Program-made: the position numbers and the translations under genes
DNA from: Nocardia iowensis
Lineage (GTDB): Bacteria; Actinomycetota; Actinomycetes; Mycobacteriales; Mycobacteriaceae
Assembly (NCBI RefSeq): GCF_019222765.1
Contig: NZ_CP078145.1
Span: 3,162,001-3,226,000 of the forward strand
DNA: 64,000 nt
Direction: 5' to 3'
Notes under the pieces: generated by a model
Told to the model about the DNA's origin: nothing
Seen by the model: only the letters and a program-made list of their open reading frames with translations
The model's database searches: none
Shown: in pieces, positions 9,874 to 18,258 of the stretch
How positions within the stretch are numbered: position 1 is the stretch's first letter
Layout of the letters: each line of letters begins with the position of its first letter

Positions 9874-9892
9874 TTAGGGTAGCCTAACTAAG
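9874..9892 (+). promoter_or_regulatory. IdeR/DtxR-like iron box for the O-methyltransferase
   Basis: TTAGGGTAGCCTAACTAAG matches 15 of 19 positions of the iron-box consensus, with the central TAGCCTAAC intact. It ends 18 bases before the methyltransferase GTG. Together with the box at 9816 it gives each divergent transcript its own site. Confidence 0.78.
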
Positions 9893-9910
9893 ATCGACTA
9901 CGGGAATGGG

Positions 9911-10960
9911 GTGGCCCAATTGAGCGAGACCATACAGCCGGAAAATCAGCCGGACATCGTGCTGCGGCGACTGACGACAGGCTTCATGACAACCTTCGTG
10001 GTGCGTGCGGCGGCGGAGCTCCGGCTGCTCGACGCATTCGGCGCGGCACCTCGACCGGTCGGCGCGGTCGCCGAGGACTTGGCCGTACCGCGGGTGACCC
10101 TGGTCCGGCTGCTGCGCGCACTCACCGCGCTGGGTCTGTTCACCGAAACGACGGTGGACTGCTTTGCTCCGACTCCGGCGGGCGAGCTGCTGCGCAGCGA
10201 CCACCCGCAGTCGCTACACGCCTTCGTGGAAATGTTCACCGACCCGGTGATGACCAACGCCTGGCAGGATCTCGCGTCGAGCGTCCGCACGGGGAAGACG
10301 TCCTTCGACGAACGCTTCGGCGCGCCGTTCTTCGACCATCTGAAGACCGAACCGGCCATATCCGCCTTGTTCAACGCCTCCATGAGTCAGGCGTCGCGGG
10401 TGGTTGCCGAGGCGCTGCCGCAAGCGTACGACTTCAGCCGTTTCAGCACGGTGCTCGACATCGGCGGTGGCGACGGCACAGTGCTCGCGGGCATCCTGCG
10501 GACGAACCCGGAGCTGCGCGGGGTCATTTTCGACACGGAAGAAGGCAGTGCGCAAGCACCGGAACGGTTGGCCGAAGCGGGCGTGACCGAGCGGGCGTCG
10601 GTCGTCACGGGCGACTTCTTCACCGGCATTCCCGGTGGCGCCGACCTCTATGTGATCAAGAGCATTCTGCACGATTGGGACGACGACCGGTGCGTGCGGA
10701 TCCTCCGGCAGTGCCGAGCGGTCTGCCCGCCGACGGGGACCCTGCTCATCATCGAACCTGTACTGCCGGAACGGGTTACCGAGACGGTGCCGGCGGGTCT
10801 GTACCTGAGCGACCTCAACATGCTGGTGAACGTCGGTGGCAGGGAACGCACCTGCGCCGAATTCGCCGAGCTGTGTGAGCAAGCCGGATTCGTCCTCACC
10901 ACAACGTCTCCGCTCTCAGCGGACGTCGGCTTCTGGTATCTCGAGGCGAAGGCCGCCTGA
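9911..10960 (+). CDS. SAM-dependent O-methyltransferase (acetylserotonin-OMT type), iron-box controlled
   Basis: The 349-residue protein has the two-domain architecture of polyketide and phenolic O-methyltransferases. An N-terminal winged-helix dimerisation domain (about 20-100; VLRRLTTGFMTTFVVRAA, VPRVTLVRLLRAL) precedes a Rossmann domain with the SAM motif VLDIGGGDGTV (about 180-190), GDFF, and the SILHDWDDD segment that contains the family's catalytic His. The GTG start has GGGA upstream. An IdeR-like box directly before it implies expression in iron starvation. A role in tailoring a phenolate siderophore, perhaps the NRPS product, is an attractive inference; no product is known. Confidence 0.88.
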   Translation: MAQLSETIQPENQPDIVLRRLTTGFMTTFVVRAAAELRLLDAFGAAPRPVGAVAEDLAVPRVTLVRLLRALTALGLFTETTVDCFAPTPAGELLRSDHPQSLHAFVEMFTDPVMTNAWQDLASSVRTGKTSFDERFGAPFFDHLKTEPAISALFNASMSQASRVVAEALPQAYDFSRFSTVLDIGGGDGTVLAGILRTNPELRGVIFDTEEGSAQAPERLAEAGVTERASVVTGDFFTGIPGGADLYVIKSILHDWDDDRCVRILRQCRAVCPPTGTLLIIEPVLPERVTETVPAGLYLSDLNMLVNVGGRERTCAEFAELCEQAGFVLTTTSPLSADVGFWYLEAKAA

Positions 10961-11015
10961 CGTGCTGATCGGCCTGTTCGCCGCCTAGCTGGCGTGCGTG
11001 GGATACGGGGTGCGC

Positions 11016-11744
11016 TTACGCCGCTGGTCCCGTCCGGTCCACTGATGCGGCGTAAGCCACGGAGTTGTGCTCGGCGAGGACGGTTTGTGGTCGGCCCTCG
11101 GCGAGTACCCGGCCATCGCGCAGCAGCAGACAATGGTCGGCGCGCATGGCCTCGGCGAGGTCGTGGGTGGCCTGTACGACCGTGACACCGTTGCCGCTGA
11201 TCTCGGTCAACGCGCGCGAGATCTCTTGCTGCGTAGCCGAATCCAGTCCAGCGGCCGGCTCGTCGAGAAGCAGTAGTTCCGATTCCTGAGCCAGTGCCTG
11301 GGCGAGCAGCGTGCGTTGGCGCTGGCCGCCGGAGAGGCTGTCGAGGCGGCGGCGCGCGAGGTCGCCGATATCCATTCGCGCCATACAGGTTTCGACGACG
11401 CTGTGGTCGTGGCGGGACAGCCGCCGCCACGGACCGCGGTGCGCCCAGCGGCCCATGGCCACCGTTTCTCGGACGGTGAGCGGCAGTGTCGTGGGAACGG
11501 CGCTGTGCTGCACCACGAACGCCGGCCGACCCGAGGTCTGGTGTCGCACTACCCCTTCCTGTGGTGTGACGACTCCGGCCAGCACCCCGAGCAGTGTCGA
11601 CTTCCCTGACCCGTTGGGGCCGACCAGGGCCGTGACCTGCCCGAGCGGGATCGTCGCGGTCACGTCGTGCAATACGAGGTGGTCGGAGTAGCCGGCGGAC
11701 AGTCCACTGATGTGGATCGCGGCCGGGTGGTCGATGTGTCCCAT
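11016..11744 (-). CDS. aztA: Zinc ABC transporter ATP-binding protein AztA
   Basis: The 242-residue ABC ATPase powers zinc import. It has Walker A (GPNGSGKST), signature LSGGQRQR, Walker B LLLLDEPAAGLD and the switch His in ATHD. It starts at ATG 11744 with GAGGTG nearby and diverges from the permease gene across a Zur-like palindrome. The neighbouring binding protein and AztD homologues identify the system as AztABCD-type, characterised in Paracoccus, rather than a plain ZnuABC. Manganese specificity cannot be excluded from the ATPase alone, but the AztD partner argues for zinc. Confidence 0.88.
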   Translation of the reverse strand: MGHIDHPAAIHISGLSAGYSDHLVLHDVTATIPLGQVTALVGPNGSGKSTLLGVLAGVVTPQEGVVRHQTSGRPAFVVQHSAVPTTLPLTVRETVAMGRWAHRGPWRRLSRHDHSVVETCMARMDIGDLARRRLDSLSGGQRQRTLLAQALAQESELLLLDEPAAGLDSATQQEISRALTEISGNGVTVVQATHDLAEAMRADHCLLLRDGRVLAEGRPQTVLAEHNSVAYAASVDRTGPAA

Positions 11745-11760
11745 GTCACCTCACTTGTAA

Positions 11761-11775
11761 TGATAATCATTATCA
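11761..11775. promoter_or_regulatory. Zur box between aztA and aztB
   Basis: TGATAATCATTATCA is a perfect 7-1-7 inverted repeat of the type bound by actinobacterial Zur repressors, and it also resembles the classical Fur box. It lies 17 bases from the aztA start and 18 bases from the aztB ATG, so one bound dimer could shut both promoters. The short distance suggests a very short or absent aztB leader. The content of both operons favours zinc-dependent Zur over iron-dependent Fur. Confidence 0.85.
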
Positions 11776-11792
11776 TCATAGTGTGGCCCATC

Positions 11793-13781
11793 ATGGAGTG
11801 GCTGTTCGACCCGTTCGAGGTGGCGTTCGTGCAAAGAGCGGTGTGGGGTGGCCTGCTGGTCTCCTGCGTATGCGCGCTGGCCGGAACGTGGGTTGTGGTG
11901 CGCGGCATGGCTTTTCTCGGTGACGCGATGGCACACGGGATGCTGCCCGGTGTCGCGGTGGCGTCCCTGCTCGGCGGCAACCTGCTGCTCGGCGCCGCGG
12001 TGAGTTGTGCGGCAATGGCGTTCGGGGTTTCGGTCCTCGGCCGCAACCGGCGCTTCGCCGCGGATACCGGGATCGGCTTGTTGTTCGTTGGCATGCTGGC
12101 GCTGGGGGTGATCATCGTTTCCCGCTCCCAATCCTTCGCGGTGGACCTGACCGGTTTCCTCTTCGGTGACGTATTGGCTGTTGGCGAGCGAGATCTCGGG
12201 TATCTGGCCGCCGCGTTGCTGGTCGCCTTGGTGGTGGCGGTGTTCGGGCATCGAGCGTTCGTGGCGCTCACCTTCGACGCGCGCAAAGCGCACACCCTCG
12301 GTCTGCGGCCGAAGCTCGCGCACGTGGCCTTGGTCGGCCTGGTGACGCTGGCAATCGTCGCGTCATTCCACATCGTCGGGACGCTGCTGGTTTTCGGGTT
12401 GCTCATCGCGCCACCGGCGGCCGCCACCTACTGGGCCAACCGGATTCCGCTGATCATGGTGATCGCGGCGCTGCTCGGTGCGCTGTCGACCGTTGTCGGC
12501 CTGCTGATTTCGTGGCATGCCGGTACCGCTGCGGGGGCCACCATCGCGTTGGTCGCGGTGGGATTGTTCTTCGTCTCGGCCGTGGCCGCGGCGTTGCGCG
12601 ATCGGATCCGGCGTTCCGCCAAACCCATTGCGCTGCTGGCAGTCATCGCTGCCGCCGTGCCGCTGGCCGGCTGCGGTTCCGGCGCCGACACTCCCGCTGT
12701 CGAGCCGACGCCGCACGGCTATGTCGCCGGAGCCGAGGAAGCATCCGACGCGCAATCACGATTGATCCTGGGAGACAAGGATTCCGGTGCGATCCGGGTG
12801 CTCGATCTGATCACCGAGGAAACCACCGAGGCAGGCCGGGTGGACGGGCTGACGGGCATCGTCACAGACGGCAGGTTCGCCTACGCCAGCGCAGGCGGGT
12901 CGGTGCGGATCGTGGACGGTGGCGCGTGGACCGTCGACCACGGTGACCACGTCCACTACTACCGCGCGCCGGTCCGCGAGGTCGGCTCGCTCGCCGGCGG
13001 TCGAGCAGCGGCCGCGCACAGTGACACCGCCGTAGTCGCACTGGCTGTCGACGGCGGCACGGTGCTGCTGGATCGGCCCGCACTCGACGGTGGGACAGTC
13101 ACCGAACGCGATCGGATCAGCGCGGGGATCGCCGTGCCCTACGGCGAACATCTGCTGGTGGCAGGGGAGCGGGTGGCGGTCAGGACCCGCGATGGTGCGC
13201 CGGTGACGACTGTCGCCGAGTCCTGCCCGAGTCCGCGAGGTCAGGCGGTGACGCGCCGGGGCGTCGTCTTCGGTTGTGCCGATGGCGCATTGGTGGTGAC
13301 CCGGCAGGACGGCGTCTTCACCGGCGCGAAGATCCCTTATCCGCACCAGGTTTCGGAGTCCGATCGGGCGGTCGAATTCACCCACCGTCCGGGCAGCACC
13401 ACCCTCACCGCCCCGGCCGGACAGCAGGGTCTGTGGTCGCTCGACGTCCGGAAGAAGGCATGGACCCTGGCGCCGATCGGTCCGGTGCGGGCCGTGAACA
13501 CCGCGGGCGAGGGTTCGCCACTGCTCGCCCTCACCCGCGATGGCGTGCTGCACGGTATCGACCCCGAAACAGGTGCCGAGAAACAGCGAATCCCGCTACT
13601 GGCCGACCCGCTCGCCGACGACGCCACAGCGCCGGTGATCGTCGTCGACACGAATCGTGCCTATGTCAGCGACGCGCGGGCTCGACGGGTGTACGAGGTC
13701 GACTACAACGACAACCTGCGCGTCGCAAGGACATTCACCCTCGATATCGCACCGACCTACCTGGTGGAGACGGGCTCATGA
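11793..13781 (+). CDS. aztB: Fusion of ABC-3 zinc permease AztB with an AztD-like beta-propeller
   Basis: This single 662-residue frame joins two proteins. Residues 1 to about 270 form an ABC-3 family permease with about eight membrane segments (AFLGDAMAHGMLPGVAVA; FHIVGTLLVFGLLIAPPAAA). Near residue 285 a second hydrophobic stretch ends in VPLAGCGSG, just like a lipoprotein signal. The remaining 370 residues are an AztD-like repeat domain (LILGDKDSGAIRVLDL; VVFGCADGALVV; AYVSDARARRVYEVDY). The lipobox-like linker would place the propeller outside the membrane, tethered to the permease. The ATG at 11793 is chosen; an in-frame GTG at 11781 is possible. No stop separates the halves, although an internal start near 12594 (TTG) cannot be excluded. 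The gene overlaps aztC by ATGA. Confidence 0.85.
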   Translation: MEWLFDPFEVAFVQRAVWGGLLVSCVCALAGTWVVVRGMAFLGDAMAHGMLPGVAVASLLGGNLLLGAAVSCAAMAFGVSVLGRNRRFAADTGIGLLFVGMLALGVIIVSRSQSFAVDLTGFLFGDVLAVGERDLGYLAAALLVALVVAVFGHRAFVALTFDARKAHTLGLRPKLAHVALVGLVTLAIVASFHIVGTLLVFGLLIAPPAAATYWANRIPLIMVIAALLGALSTVVGLLISWHAGTAAGATIALVAVGLFFVSAVAAALRDRIRRSAKPIALLAVIAAAVPLAGCGSGADTPAVEPTPHGYVAGAEEASDAQSRLILGDKDSGAIRVLDLITEETTEAGRVDGLTGIVTDGRFAYASAGGSVRIVDGGAWTVDHGDHVHYYRAPVREVGSLAGGRAAAAHSDTAVVALAVDGGTVLLDRPALDGGTVTERDRISAGIAVPYGEHLLVAGERVAVRTRDGAPVTTVAESCPSPRGQAVTRRGVVFGCADGALVVTRQDGVFTGAKIPYPHQVSESDRAVEFTHRPGSTTLTAPAGQQGLWSLDVRKKAWTLAPIGPVRAVNTAGEGSPLLALTRDGVLHGIDPETGAEKQRIPLLADPLADDATAPVIVVDTNRAYVSDARARRVYEVDYNDNLRVARTFTLDIAPTYLVETGS

Positions 13782-14695
13782 GAACTGTGATCCGCGTACT
13801 GGCCGCCATGGCCGTCCTGCTGTCGGCGCTCACCGCGTGCACGAGCGACGGGCGCGACGGCACCGGAATCGTCGTCACCACCAACATTCTCGGTGATCTC
13901 ACCCGTGCCATAGTCGGCGACGCCACCGAAGTGACCGTCCTGATGGCGCCGAACGCCGACCCGCACGCCTTCGCGATCTCCGCCCAGCAGGCGGCGCAAC
14001 TCGAACGCGCCGGGCTGATCGTGCACAACGGGCTCGGCTTGGAGGAGGGCGTCGCGCGCAATGTCGAGGCGGCCGAGCGGGCCGGTGTGCCAACGCTATC
14101 CGTCGCCGACCGCGTCGATCCCATCAGTTACGTCTCGGACGAATCGGCCGGTCGGCCGGACCCGCATTTCTGGACCGATCCGAAGCGGGTACGCCGGGCG
14201 GTCGAGGTGATCAGTGCCGGGATTACCGACCACGTCGACGGCATCGATACCGGGAAGGTCCGGGCGAATACCGACCGATACCTGACGGAGCTCGACCAGC
14301 TCGATCAGTGGATGACCGAACAGTTCGCCACCATCCCCGCCGAACGCCGGAAGCTGGTCACCAATCACCACGTATTCGGTTATCTGGCCCAGCGTTTCGG
14401 CTTCCAGGTGGTCGGCGCGGTGATACCCAGCGGAACGACCCTCGCCTCGCCGAGCGCGTCCGATCTCAGCGCCCTCGCAGGCGCCATCCGTGCCGCCGGT
14501 GTCGGCGCGATCTTCGTCGACTCCTCCCAGCCCGACCGGCTCGCCAAGGTCCTGGTCGAACAGGCCGGTGTGCGCGTGCAGGTCATCGGCCTGCACACCG
14601 AATCGCTCACCGAACCCGGTGCGGGCGCCGGCACCTACCTGGAAATGATGCGCGCCAACACCGCGGCGATCGTCCGCGGCCTCACCGCGCCATGA
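13778..14695 (+). CDS. aztC: Zinc ABC transporter substrate-binding lipoprotein AztC
   Basis: The 305-residue cluster A-I metal-binding lipoprotein delivers zinc to the permease. A signal sequence ends in the lipobox LSALTAC. Expected metal-ligand segments are DPHAFAIS (His), RPDPHFWTDP (His), TNHHVFGYLAQRFGF (His) and IFVDSSQPDR (Asp/Glu region). The His-rich loop typical of ZnuA is missing, as in AztC proteins, which receive zinc from AztD. The ATG overlaps the stop of the permease fusion by four bases, so the two are translationally coupled. Confidence 0.9.
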   Translation: MRTVIRVLAAMAVLLSALTACTSDGRDGTGIVVTTNILGDLTRAIVGDATEVTVLMAPNADPHAFAISAQQAAQLERAGLIVHNGLGLEEGVARNVEAAERAGVPTLSVADRVDPISYVSDESAGRPDPHFWTDPKRVRRAVEVISAGITDHVDGIDTGKVRANTDRYLTELDQLDQWMTEQFATIPAERRKLVTNHHVFGYLAQRFGFQVVGAVIPSGTTLASPSASDLSALAGAIRAAGVGAIFVDSSQPDRLAKVLVEQAGVRVQVIGLHTESLTEPGAGAGTYLEMMRANTAAIVRGLTAP

Positions 14696-14730
14696 ACACC
14701 GCACACCGCACGAGAAAAATGGAGCAGCAC

Positions 14731-15891
14731 ATGCATATTCGGTCACGAGCCACGAAAGCAGTGGCCCTGTCCGGGCTGATCGCCTCCGCCGTCGCTCTCA
14801 GTAGCTGCGGCGCAAAGGATTCCGATCACGCACACGAACCCGGCGCCGAGCCGATCGGGGTCACCTACGACGGCGGGATCTACCTGCTGGACGGAAAGTC
14901 GCTGGAGCAGTCCGGCGAGCTGAAACTGGATGGCTTCAACCGGCTCAACCCCGCGGGCGACGACCGCCACTTGATGGTGTCGACCAAGGACGGCTTCCAG
15001 GTGCTCGACGCATTCGACGCGAAATTCACCGGTATCGAGTTCCCCGGCGAGAAGCCGGGTCACGTCGTTCAGCATGCCGGGCGCACAGTGCTTTTCGCCG
15101 ATGGCACCGGCGAAGTGACGATCTTCGACCCCGCCAAGCTCGACGGTGGCAAGCCGGCCACCGAGGTCTATCGTGCCGCCGCACCGCATCACGGGGTGGC
15201 GATCGAATTGGCGAACGACGAACTCGTCGTCACCCTCGGGACCGAGGAAAAGCGGGTCGGCATCGCGGTATTGGACAAGGACCGCAAGGAGATCACCCGC
15301 AGCGAGGACTGCCCCGGCGTGCACGGTGAGTCGACCGCACAGGGCGAGGCGGTCGTGATCGGCTGCCAGAACGGCGTTCTGGTCTACCGCAACGGTGTCA
15401 TCACCAAGGTGACCAGCCCGACCCCGTACGGCCGAATCGGCAACCAGTCCGGCAGCGCGGCCTCCCCGATCGTGCTCGGCGACTACAAGCAGGACAAGGA
15501 CGCCGAACTCGAACGCCCGCACCAGGTCTCGCTGATCGACACGGCAACGAACACCATGCGCTTGGTCGACATCGGCACCAGCTACACCTTCCGTTCACTG
15601 GCTCGCGGCCCGCAGGGCGAGGCACTGGTGCTCGGCACCGACGGCCGCATCCACGTGATCGACCCGGTCACCGCCACCGTCACCCGCACCATCCCGGTAA
15701 TCGACCCGTGGCAGGAACCGCTGAAGTGGCAGCAGCCCCGCCCCGCCCTGTTCGTCCGCGGCGACACCGCCTACGTCTCCGACCCCACCAGCAAGAAGGT
15801 CTTCCGCATCGACCTGCCCACCGGCACCACCACAGCCACCGCAACCCTGCCCGCCACCCCCAACGAACTCAGCGGCGTCACCGGCCACTGA
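14731..15891 (+). CDS. aztD: Zinc metallochaperone AztD (lipoprotein)
   Basis: The 386-residue extracytoplasmic beta-propeller passes zinc to AztC. A short signal sequence ends in the lipobox VALSSC, followed by a likely zinc-capturing DSDHAHEP segment. The repeat body includes PAAPHHGVAIEL-like and GVHGESTAQGEAVVIGCQNG stretches typical of AztD. The ATG at 14731 has GGAG at a good distance; in-frame ATGs at 14692, which overlaps the aztC stop, and at 14719 are less likely. It is the second AztD-type domain of the operon, after the one fused to the permease. Confidence 0.88.
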   Translation: MHIRSRATKAVALSGLIASAVALSSCGAKDSDHAHEPGAEPIGVTYDGGIYLLDGKSLEQSGELKLDGFNRLNPAGDDRHLMVSTKDGFQVLDAFDAKFTGIEFPGEKPGHVVQHAGRTVLFADGTGEVTIFDPAKLDGGKPATEVYRAAAPHHGVAIELANDELVVTLGTEEKRVGIAVLDKDRKEITRSEDCPGVHGESTAQGEAVVIGCQNGVLVYRNGVITKVTSPTPYGRIGNQSGSAASPIVLGDYKQDKDAELERPHQVSLIDTATNTMRLVDIGTSYTFRSLARGPQGEALVLGTDGRIHVIDPVTATVTRTIPVIDPWQEPLKWQQPRPALFVRGDTAYVSDPTSKKVFRIDLPTGTTTATATLPATPNELSGVTGH

Positions 15892-15909
15892 CCTCTTTCG
15901 CCCCCCATC

Positions 15910-15941
15910 CCGCCCCGGCTCGCCGCTCGCGAGCCGGGCGG
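15910..15941 (+). terminator. Hairpin ending the azt operon
   Basis: The arms CCGCCCCGGCTCGC and GCGAGCCGGGCGG pair over 13 bp with one bulged C and a five-base loop, starting 18 bases after the aztD stop. There is no T-tract, which is common for actinobacterial terminators. Confidence 0.55.
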
Positions 15942-16082
15942 TCTCGACTCTGGCGACATCTCCGCCAACCTGCACATATGCGACGTGTCAATCTTGTACT
16001 GTCGCAGTGCAGGTCGGATGCAACAACCCGCCGCGACACTGCTCTGTGTGCCGCCGTACGTGTGCTGAGGAGTCGAAACCCC

Positions 16083-16880
16083 ATGTCAGAGGAAAGTACG
16101 CCGACGATCCGAACGGATATCCCGCATTCGGCGCGCATTTGGAATTACTGGATGGGCGGTAAGGACAATTACGAAATCGATCAGATCGCCGGGGACGCGG
16201 GCAAGGAGATCGACCCCGACATCAGCACCATGGCGGTGCAGTCGCGCCAGTTCCTGATCCGCGCAGTCCGCTTCCTCGCCGGCGAGGTCGGCATCCGGCA
16301 GTTCCTCGACGTCGGTACCGGGCTGCCGACGATGCAGAACACCCACGAGGTCGCCCAGAGTATTGTGCCGTCGGCCAAGATCGTCTACGTGGACAACGAC
16401 CCGTTGGTGCTCGCGCACGCCAGGGCGCTGCTCAACAGCACGACGAACGAGGGTGTCACCACCTACGTCGACTCCGATTTCAACAACCCCGAGCAGATCA
16501 TCGCCGACGCGCGCAATGTGCTGAATTTCGACGAGCCGATCGCCGTCATGTTCATGGGCGTGCTCGGCCACGCCGAAACCTACAAGGATCTGCGGCGCAT
16601 CGTGGGCACGGTGCTGGACGCCGTGCCATCGGGCAGCTACCTGGTGATGTGGGACGGTACCGACGACAGCGATGCCTACGTCAGGTTGTGTGCGGAGTAC
16701 GCCAAGACCGGTGGCGCGCCGTACACCCCCCGGCCGCAAGCCGAGATCAGTGCGGTGTTCGACGGTTTGGAGATGGTGGAACCCGGTTTCGTGCCCATCA
16801 CGCAGTGGCGTGTCCCGGAGACCGAGGTGGGCGACGCCCGAGCGATCTCGGCCTACGGTGCGGTGGCGCGTAAGCCCTAG
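16083..16880 (+). CDS. SAV2177-family SAM-dependent methyltransferase (first of three)
   Basis: The 265-residue protein belongs to the actinobacterial DUF574/SAV2177 methyltransferase family. Signatures are SARIWNYWMGGKDNYEID at the N-terminus, the SAM-binding FLDVGTGLPT, VYVDNDPLVLAHARALL and the C-terminal AISAYGAVARKP. Substrates of the family are generally unknown. GAGGAG lies ten bases before the ATG. It is followed by a strong terminator and then an XRE regulator. Its central LGHAETYKDLRRIVGTV segment diverges from the two paralogs at 45.6 and 47.0 kb, so it belongs to a different subgroup. Confidence 0.88.
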   Translation: MSEESTPTIRTDIPHSARIWNYWMGGKDNYEIDQIAGDAGKEIDPDISTMAVQSRQFLIRAVRFLAGEVGIRQFLDVGTGLPTMQNTHEVAQSIVPSAKIVYVDNDPLVLAHARALLNSTTNEGVTTYVDSDFNNPEQIIADARNVLNFDEPIAVMFMGVLGHAETYKDLRRIVGTVLDAVPSGSYLVMWDGTDDSDAYVRLCAEYAKTGGAPYTPRPQAEISAVFDGLEMVEPGFVPITQWRVPETEVGDARAISAYGAVARKP

Positions 16881-16895
16881 TAGATCTTGAAGTCG

Positions 16896-16949
16896 CCGCC
16901 ACGGTCTCCAGACGACAGCGGATCGCCTGCAGACCGTGGCGGTTTTTTT
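16896..16949 (+). terminator. Rho-independent terminator after the methyltransferase
   Basis: Perfect 12-bp arms CCGCCACGGTCT and AGACCGTGGCGG are separated by 23 bases, and seven Ts follow directly. It begins 15 bases after the methyltransferase stop. Confidence 0.9.
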
Positions 16950-16980
16950 CAGCACTTACCCAAATGTGCGTGCATTTGCG

Positions 16981-16998
16981 TGTACATCTGCAAGTACA
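16981..16998. promoter_or_regulatory. Possible operator before the XRE regulator
   Basis: TGTAC and GTACA half-sites are separated by eight bases inside a set of similar 12-bp steps (TTTGCGTGTACA, TCTGCAAGTACA), 30 bases upstream of the regulator start. Autoregulation is common in this family. The half-site resembles that of the palindromes near 21.45 kb. Confidence 0.3.
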
Positions 16999-17027
16999 AA
17001 CGCCGCTCACGGTGCCAGACTTGACGC

Positions 17028-17957
17028 ATGGACATAGATCGAAGCTCGGGATGTGCGGAGCTCACCAGCATCCGGGGCACCACGAATATCGGGCAGGTGC
17101 CCACGGTTCTGCGGCGGATGCTCGGCTCGCGGCTGCAACAGCTGCGCAAGGGACGAGGGCTGACTCAAGAGGACGTCGCCAAGGGCACGTGGGCGACGGC
17201 GTCGACGATCAGTCGCATCGAATCCGGCACAGTCGGGCTCGATAGTCGCAGCGTGGTCGAGCTGCTCAGGTTCTACGGCGTCACCGATACCGATGAGCAC
17301 GACAAGTATCTGTCGCTGGTGCAACTCGGTAATCGGCCCGGCTGGTGGCACCGCGACAGTGACTCGCTCCCCAAAGGATTCGAGCTGCTGAACCTCGAAT
17401 CGGCGGCCCGAACGATTCGCTGTTACGAACCGGCGGTCGTTCCTGAACTGCTGCAAACCGCTGAATATGCCAGGGCGGCACTCCGATTGAGGTATCCGGA
17501 TCGCCCGGACGCCGAGATCGATCGGCTGCTCACCGTGCGATTGCGGCGGCAGGAGATCCTCGACCGCGCCGACCCGCCGTATGTGTGGATGGTGGTAGAG
17601 GAGAGCGCACTGCGCCGTCCGATCGGCGGCGCCACGGTGTGGCGCGATCAGCTCCACCGCCTCCAGCAGGTGATAAGGCCGGAGAACATCGTCATGCAGA
17701 TTGTCGGCGACGCGGCCTGTGGGCCCGCGGTCATCGGCAGCGCTTTCCTGTATCTGCGGTTCCACGAACGGCGCCTGCCGGACGTCGTGTGCGTATCGCA
17801 ACCGACGAGCACGCTCTACCTGGAGAGCAGGGAAGACATCGAGCGCTATCTGCAAATCGGCGACATGCTCGCCGCCGAGGCCGCGCGACCGAGCGAAACC
17901 GCGGCACGCCTCGAATCGCTCATGGCCGGATCGGAAGACAGGACGGAGCTCGCATGA
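17028..17957 (+). CDS. XRE-family regulator with DUF5753-type sensor region
   Basis: The 309-residue regulator has a helix-turn-helix at about residues 33-85 (LGSRLQQLRKGRGLTQEDVA, STISRIESG). A sensor region follows, with the usual landmarks GWWHRDSDSLPKGFELL, IRCYEPAVVPELLQTAEYARA, RRQEIL and WMVVEESALRRPIGG. Such proteins usually pair with a small neighbouring gene. The ATG at 17028 lacks an obvious ribosome-binding site, so a GTG near 17097 just before the HTH, or a leaderless transcript, is possible. The next gene overlaps by ATGA. Confidence 0.88.
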   Translation: MDIDRSSGCAELTSIRGTTNIGQVPTVLRRMLGSRLQQLRKGRGLTQEDVAKGTWATASTISRIESGTVGLDSRSVVELLRFYGVTDTDEHDKYLSLVQLGNRPGWWHRDSDSLPKGFELLNLESAARTIRCYEPAVVPELLQTAEYARAALRLRYPDRPDAEIDRLLTVRLRRQEILDRADPPYVWMVVEESALRRPIGGATVWRDQLHRLQQVIRPENIVMQIVGDAACGPAVIGSAFLYLRFHERRLPDVVCVSQPTSTLYLESREDIERYLQIGDMLAAEAARPSETAARLESLMAGSEDRTELA

Positions 17958-18157
17958 GTCTGACGCCGCCCGCGGGCGATCCCAGCCCGCAGCCGTCGGC
18001 GCCACGCCCGGCCGGCCCGCCGTTGCCGGAGCTGGCGGCAGCAGTCGTTGTTTCGGCGCCGGTAGGTTTCCTGATCGACTGGCCCACTGCGGTGGAGACC
18101 CTGATCACGGTGTTCGCCGCCATGATCAGCGTGCGCCAGGTATCGGACCCCAGGTAG
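17954..18157 (+). CDS. Small proline-rich membrane partner of the XRE regulator
   Basis: The 67-residue protein is translationally coupled (ATGA overlap) to the XRE regulator. Its N-terminal 25 residues are rich in Pro and Ala. The rest is a hydrophobic stretch (LAAAVVVSAPVGFLIDW, ETLITVFAAMISV) that could form one or two membrane segments. Partners of such regulators are often DUF397 proteins, but this one does not show the DUF397 pattern. I do not recognise the family. The position suggests a signalling or modulating role for the regulator. Confidence 0.65.
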   Translation: MSLTPPAGDPSPQPSAPRPAGPPLPELAAAVVVSAPVGFLIDWPTAVETLITVFAAMISVRQVSDPR

Positions 18158-18258
18158 CGGCCCACCACTGGTCTTCGATCGCCAAATCACCGCTGCGAGT
18201 GCTTGGTTCGCTGATTCGGGCCCGATGATTTCTCGGTGCGAAAGCCGTCCTTATTGAT

